From positions 224,043 to 288,042 of the forward strand of contig JALHLK010000002.1 in assembly GCA_022844565.1 (NCBI GenBank): 64,000 nt of DNA. Direction: 5' to 3'. This DNA comes from Saprospiraceae bacterium. GTDB taxonomy: Bacteria > Bacteroidota > Bacteroidia > Chitinophagales > Saprospiraceae. Shown in pieces: positions 60,186 through 64,000 of the stretch. The notes below the pieces were generated by a model. That model saw nothing but the letters and a program-made list of their open reading frames with translations. It searched no databases and was not told the DNA's origin. Each line of letters begins with the position of its first letter. Position 1 is the first letter of the stretch. Both the position numbers and the translations under genes were made by a program.

Positions 60186-61277
60186 TTGAAGCTTGCAAAA
60201 CTGAAGGTAACGAATTATAAAAATTACGAATTTTGTGAAATCGAATTTTCCAATACGATCACAACGCTCGTGGGCAATAATGGAATGGGTAAGACCAATT
60301 TGCTCGATGCAATTTACTATTTATGCATCGGTAAGAGTTATTTTACCAGTAGTGATAAAAATGTAGTGAGACATACTGCCGATTTTATACGGTTAGAAGG
60401 TTACATTGATGATAACAAGATTGTCAACAAAAACTTGATAGGAAAAGAAAAAACGATAGAAATTGATGCGGTAGAAGTTACTAAATTATCAGACTTTGTT
60501 GGTAGATTTCCCATAGTTGTTATTGCTCCGAAGGACATACAAAGCTTGGTTGATGCAGGTGATGATAGACGGGTATTTATCAATAATACGATCGGGCAAT
60601 ATGAAACCGATTATCTTCAAAATTTATATCATTACAATAGATTGCTTAAGCAACGCAACGCACTTTTAAAAACTGCATTGGAGCAAAGAACACTAGATCA
60701 TACCCTTTTAGATATCCTGACGATGCAAATGGTACCCTATAGCCAAAAAATATATGATGCTCGTGTTAAGTTTTTCGATGAACTTTTGCCACTTTTTATA
60801 CAAAATTATACATCGATAAATAATAATGCAGAGTCGTTTGAACTGACCTATAAAAGCGACTTGCAAAGTAATAATTTTGAAGAATTGGCACAACAAAGTA
60901 AGGCACGAGACATTTTTTCAGGGCGTACCAATATTGGAATTCATAAAGATGACTTGATATTTACAATTGGAGATAGAAAACTGAAAGAGTTTGGATCTCA
61001 AGGGCAAGTGAAGTCTTTTGTTCTAGCGCTTAAACTTTCTCAATATCATCTGATTAAAAAAATGACCAACAAGCTACCTTTTTTACTTTTGGATGATATT
61101 TTTGATAAACTTGATAACCTGAGGGTCAATCATTTACTAAAAATGATCAACGACGGAGAATTTGGACAAATCTTCATAACTGACGCAAATAAACACAGAG
61201 TAAATGATTTGTTGAAAGAATATGGGATCAATTTTACAGAGATTTGGGTAGAAAATGGTACTTTAGCGCTACAATGA
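60186..61277 (+). CDS. recF: DNA replication and repair protein RecF
   Basis: 363 residues beginning at TTG (LKVTNYKNYEFCEIEF). ABC-type ATPase with Walker A GNNGMGKTNLLDAIYYLCIGKSYF, RRVFINNTIGQYETDYL, ABC signature-like KEFGSQGQVKSFVLALKLSQ and Walker B LPFLLLDDIFDKLD. It loads RecA at gaps via RecOR. No ATG precedes the domain in frame, so TTG is accepted. The DciA-like gene overlaps its stop by 4 nt (ATGA). dnaA/dnaN are not nearby. Confidence 0.95.
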   Translation: MKLAKLKVTNYKNYEFCEIEFSNTITTLVGNNGMGKTNLLDAIYYLCIGKSYFTSSDKNVVRHTADFIRLEGYIDDNKIVNKNLIGKEKTIEIDAVEVTKLSDFVGRFPIVVIAPKDIQSLVDAGDDRRVFINNTIGQYETDYLQNLYHYNRLLKQRNALLKTALEQRTLDHTLLDILTMQMVPYSQKIYDARVKFFDELLPLFIQNYTSINNNAESFELTYKSDLQSNNFEELAQQSKARDIFSGRTNIGIHKDDLIFTIGDRKLKEFGSQGQVKSFVLALKLSQYHLIKKMTNKLPFLLLDDIFDKLDNLRVNHLLKMINDGEFGQIFITDANKHRVNDLLKEYGINFTEIWVENGTLALQ

Positions 61278-61579
61278 ATATCATAAAAAAAAGAGATAAA
61301 TCGCTATCAGAAGTTATTAGCCAATATATCAGAGAGGATTTAAAGGTACTCAAAGGTATGTCAATCGTCCGCCTTGAGGAGATTTACCATACGGTGGTTG
61401 GCAAGACGATAAGTAAGTATACCGAAAGTATAAAATTTGATTCTACAACGGGCAAACTGTCTATCTTCGTAAAGTCAGCCCCTCTCAAAGCGGAGTTAAA
61501 TTTGCAAAAAGATAAAATCATACAACACATCAATGCCGAAATAGGGACAGAACTCATTCAATCTATAAATATACGTTAA
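61274..61579 (+). CDS. DciA/DUF721-like protein
   Basis: 101 residues from ATG 61274, which overlaps the recF stop (ATGA); an upstream ATG at 61244 lies inside recF. MNIIKKRDKSLSEVISQYIREDLKVLKGMSIVRLEEIYHTVVGKTISKYTESIKFD followed by LSIFVKSAPLKAELNLQKDKIIQHINAEIG matches the DUF721/DciA pattern. DciA proteins interact with the replicative helicase in bacteria lacking DnaC. Position behind recF supports a replication role. Confidence 0.83.
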   Translation: MNIIKKRDKSLSEVISQYIREDLKVLKGMSIVRLEEIYHTVVGKTISKYTESIKFDSTTGKLSIFVKSAPLKAELNLQKDKIIQHINAEIGTELIQSINIR

Positions 61580-61932
61580 TGGATATTGAAATCGTAAGAA
61601 CATACTGTCTATCATTGCCCCATACTACAGAAGACATGCCTTTTGGCCCGACGACATTGGTATTTAGAATAGGGGGTAAGATGTTTGGTCTGATGAGTCT
61701 GGACGAAGTGGATTTTCAAAGAATCAATCTCAAGTGCGATCCGGAGAAAGTGGAGGAATTGAGAGATAATTACAGCTACATTATACCAGGATACCATATG
61801 AATAAGACCCACTGGAATACGGTACAACTGTCAGATGAGGCAGATTTTAAATTGGTGACTAAACTGATTGTAGACTCTTACAATCTTGTGAAGGATTCAT
61901 TACCCAAAGCGATAAAAAGTACGTTGATTTGA
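61579..61932 (+). CDS. MmcQ/YjbR-family protein
   Basis: 117 residues: MDIEIVRTYCLSLPHTTEDMPFGPTTLVFRIGGKMFGLMSLDE, RINLKCDPEKVEELRDNYSYIIPGYHMNKTHWNTVQL, all standard for the MmcQ/YjbR group with a CyaY-like fold and suspected DNA binding. Start ATG overlaps the DciA-like stop (TAATG). It belongs to a tightly coupled recF, DciA-like, YjbR, oxidoreductase series. Confidence 0.9.
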   Translation: MDIEIVRTYCLSLPHTTEDMPFGPTTLVFRIGGKMFGLMSLDEVDFQRINLKCDPEKVEELRDNYSYIIPGYHMNKTHWNTVQLSDEADFKLVTKLIVDSYNLVKDSLPKAIKSTLI

Positions 61933-62930
61933 CGAATACTGAAGTAATCATCGTAGGGCAAGGTATAGCAGGATCTGCCTTGGCTTTGGAGTTAGCAAAA
62001 AAGGGTATTGATTTTAGAATCCTAGATCCTAATCATTACGGTTCTTCTTCGATGGCAGCAGCAGGTACCATCAATCCGATTACAGGTAGAAACTATGTAA
62101 AATCTTGGATTTTCGAAGAATTAAAACCTGTATTCAAACATACCTATACGCAATTAAATGAAGCGTCGGGTGAGGAATTTTACAAAGATTTGCCAATCTA
62201 TCGCAGCCTCCATTCTATCAAAGAAGAAAACATGTGGCTCTCAAGAAAGGAGGACTCTCAGTACGATGAATACTTAGATTTTCATACGAGCTCAGATGCC
62301 TTCAAGGGTATCATTAATTTGCCCCAAAGTTTTGGAGAGATCAAAGGTTCGCATCAAGTACAGTTGAGGGCTCTTTTGCCATATCTTCAGAAAAAATGGA
62401 CAAGTCAACAAAAACTGATTAATGAAGACTTTGATTACAATTTATTGCAAGTACAAGAAAATGGCGTAACGTACAAAGATCTCAAAGCCCAGAAAATCGT
62501 ATTTTGCGAAGGTCATCGAGTAGTCCATAATCCATTTTTTAATCATTTACCCTTCGATCCAGTAAAAGGAGAAGCGCTGATCATCCACCTAAAAGAAGGA
62601 TTTAACGTCAGTCTTCGCGACAAAATATTTATTACCCCGATCGGAAATGACTTATATTGGTGTGGTGCCAACTATGCTTGGCAGTACACTGATCATTTAC
62701 CCTCTCAGGAAGGTTTTGACTTTGTAAAATCAAATCTTGACCAAATCTTGGTACAACCCTATGAGATTGCAGATCATTGGGCCGGCATACGTCCTGCTAC
62801 TAAGTCAAGGCGGCCAATTATTGCACAACATGAGGTGCACAAGGCCCTGTATATCTTTAATGGGTTGGGTACGAAAGGGTCGTCGTTGGCTCCATATTTT
62901 GCGGAGAGGATGGTGGGAGAGGTGATGTGA
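61929..62930 (+). CDS. FAD-dependent oxidoreductase (DAO type)
   Basis: 333 residues starting at TTG (LTNTEVIIVGQGIAGSALALELAKKGIDFRILDP), with TTGA overlap to the YjbR stop. The N-terminal GxGxxG FAD motif and the late GIRPATKSRRPIIAQHEVHKALYIFNGLGTKGSSLAPYFAE match glycine-oxidase-like DAO enzymes. Substrate unknown; an amine or amino acid is likely for the fold. End of a four-gene unit; a shared terminator follows. Confidence 0.85.
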   Translation: MTNTEVIIVGQGIAGSALALELAKKGIDFRILDPNHYGSSSMAAAGTINPITGRNYVKSWIFEELKPVFKHTYTQLNEASGEEFYKDLPIYRSLHSIKEENMWLSRKEDSQYDEYLDFHTSSDAFKGIINLPQSFGEIKGSHQVQLRALLPYLQKKWTSQQKLINEDFDYNLLQVQENGVTYKDLKAQKIVFCEGHRVVHNPFFNHLPFDPVKGEALIIHLKEGFNVSLRDKIFITPIGNDLYWCGANYAWQYTDHLPSQEGFDFVKSNLDQILVQPYEIADHWAGIRPATKSRRPIIAQHEVHKALYIFNGLGTKGSSLAPYFAERMVGEVM

Positions 62931-62953
62931 AGAAGGAAAGATCAAGAACACTA

Positions 62954-62986
62954 AAAAGCCACAACATTTACACTGCCATGGCTTTT
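62954..62986. terminator. Bidirectional terminator between convergent genes
   Basis: Stem AAAAGCCA/TGGCTTTT with 17-nt loop. It has an A-run on the left and a T-run on the right, so it can act in both directions between the oxidoreductase and the outer-membrane protein gene. Confidence 0.7.
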
Positions 62987-63026
62987 CTTCTCTTCGAACA
63001 TTAATATACGTAAATCAAAACAATTA

Positions 63027-63701
63027 TCAAAACCTATACGCATACCCCACCGAAGTATTCACTCCACTGTTTCTCAATCGTACATCGATGATGTTGTCAT
63101 CACTTATGCCACTTGAAAATGAGTGTTGATATCCTACCCCTGCATGAACATAACCTGAACCTAATTTTACTTTGATACCGGCACCTACATTACCTGCTAA
63201 ATCCCATCTATTGACCATATCATTACTTAAGTCTATGTCGGTACGGTATACATTGAGTCTGATGATGGTATTGGTTTTTGCGACAGCTTCTGAATTTACC
63301 GCATAGCCGATGCTTGGTCCCGCTGATACATAGAAGCCTACATTTTCATTACCAAAAGTGTGGGATAAATTAAGTGGTACTTCTACATAATTGGTGTTGG
63401 TGTGTACTGCTGCACCAATTGGCAACTCAAATCCGAGATCCACGTTTGTATTGAAAGAGGTAATAAAACCTTTTTGATTGTACTGTAGTCCTGTGGATAG
63501 AGCCCACTTATTGGCTAAGTCAAATTCTGCAAAGACGCCACCATTAAATCCTGATTTGAAATCTGTATCTGGGTTAAATCTCGAATCAAGACCTTGAAGT
63601 CTCACGTTGTTGGTAGTAGACCCTAATTTAAATCCAACGGTTTGGGCAGAAACAGAAAAGCTTGCTAAAGCTAACATTACAAACAAAAATAAATTTCTCA
63701 T
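63027..63701 (-). CDS. Outer-membrane beta-barrel protein (porin-like)
   Basis: 224 residues with a signal peptide (MRNLFLFVMLALASFSVSAQ). The rest is amphipathic strands: GFKLGSTTNNVRLQG, KSGFNGGVFAEFDLANKWALSTGLQYNQKGF, YVEVPLNLSHTFGNENVGFYVSAGPSIGYAVNS, and a C-terminal NVGVNTSVGYAYRF-like end with terminal Phe. This is the PorT/OmpA-barrel type of eight-stranded outer-membrane protein common in Bacteroidota. Ligand or pore role unknown. Confidence 0.85.
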   Translation of the reverse strand: MRNLFLFVMLALASFSVSAQTVGFKLGSTTNNVRLQGLDSRFNPDTDFKSGFNGGVFAEFDLANKWALSTGLQYNQKGFITSFNTNVDLGFELPIGAAVHTNTNYVEVPLNLSHTFGNENVGFYVSAGPSIGYAVNSEAVAKTNTIIRLNVYRTDIDLSNDMVNRWDLAGNVGAGIKVKLGSGYVHAGVGYQHSFSSGISDDNIIDVRLRNSGVNTSVGYAYRF

Positions 63702-63883
63702 AACTTTATTATTTTAAAAGATTCGTAAGCATGACGCTCCGCTAATAAAATAATAGTTAAGAAAAATTGAATAGTTTGATAATGAAAAGCTAAAGGGATG
63801 TATTGCTTGATTACTTCGTGATTACAAGCTTTTAGCTGTTTGCGATTAGCTTTTGGCTTGAAAAATTAATCATTCACGCATTA

Positions 63884-64000
63884 AACCCAAAATCCGCATT
63901 AGAAATGAACTGCATGAAAAAATATACCACCTAACTTACAATTGCAGTAGCTGTGACGGGGCGTCACAGTTCAAGACTAAATTGACTTGCGGTCAATTTT
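63884..64000. repeat. Type A element copy 4, cut by the window edge
   Basis: Left terminus AACCCAAAATCCGCATTAGA (63884-63903, variant of the type A end) then the CTGTGACG/CGTCACAG hairpin and the AAATTGAC-TTGCG-GTCAATTT hairpin as in copy 2. The remainder lies beyond the window. The 180 bp before it (63702-63883) hold short inverted runs of AAGCTAAA/TTTTAGCT type but nothing I can name. Confidence 0.75.

Noticed and set aside
63571..63590. Match to the type A end (CTGGGTTAAATCTCG) inside the outer-membrane protein gene
   Set aside because: It lies within well-supported coding sequence with no second end nearby and is most likely chance.

Overview
The window is AT-rich, densely coded DNA from a member of the Bacteroidota. 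The signs are a SusC/SusD pair, promoters of the form TTTG-N19..21-TAnnTTTG, almost no Shine-Dalgarno sequences, several TTG starts, a rpmB-rpmG-DUF4295 cluster, type B L31, and many secreted proteins with N-terminal signals. A Saprospiria-like lineage is a guess. There is no rRNA, CRISPR array, phage or intact transposase. One tRNA (Arg-ACG) is present.

Layout: 0-1.8 kb holds an outer-membrane protein cut by the window edge, a DUF6438 lipoprotein and L31. 1.9-4.3 kb is a two-gene hydroxyproline catabolic fragment (epimerase plus 2-oxoglutarate-semialdehyde dehydrogenase). 4.4-12.3 kb holds an S9 peptidase, an unknown secreted protein and a Reg_prop/LytS-type sensor kinase with its LytTR regulator. 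13.3-14.8 kb is a small cassette of two paralogous two-TM proteins flanking an atypical alpha/beta hydrolase. 14.9-28.2 kb is a compact pectin utilisation locus: SusC, SusD, a CE12-GH28 fusion, a GH105-type hydrolase and a CE8-PL10-esterase trimodular enzyme all on the minus strand, with a divergent LacI-family regulator. 28.2-31.1 kb pairs a DUF2231/c-type haem protein with a sorbosone-dehydrogenase-like enzyme.

31-36 kb is accessory: a DUF3800 gene with a hairpin-rich leader, a convergent candidate small RNA, an orphan HipA N-terminal-domain protein, an AraC regulator with a sugar epimerase, a second candidate structured RNA and a broken SDR gene. 35.6-64 kb is mostly housekeeping: ribosomal proteins L28, L33 and L34, rnpA, tRNA-Arg, rseP, rsmE, lipB, recF and a DciA-like gene, a ligase-associated helicase, a peroxiredoxin and transporters.

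The most unusual theme lies between the genes. At least four kinds of short (about 110-340 bp) non-coding inverted-repeat elements occur at 12.3, 32.8, 44.7, 46.3, 53.1, 54.1 and 63.9 kb, with possible relics at 35.5 and 49.5 kb. Two kinds with unrelated termini share an internal double-hairpin core whose stems differ in sequence yet stay paired, which suggests selection on RNA or DNA structure. Two stand-alone structured RNA candidates (32.0 and 35.0 kb) and two short-unit tandem arrays add to this. All functions are read from sequence motifs; no database search was run.
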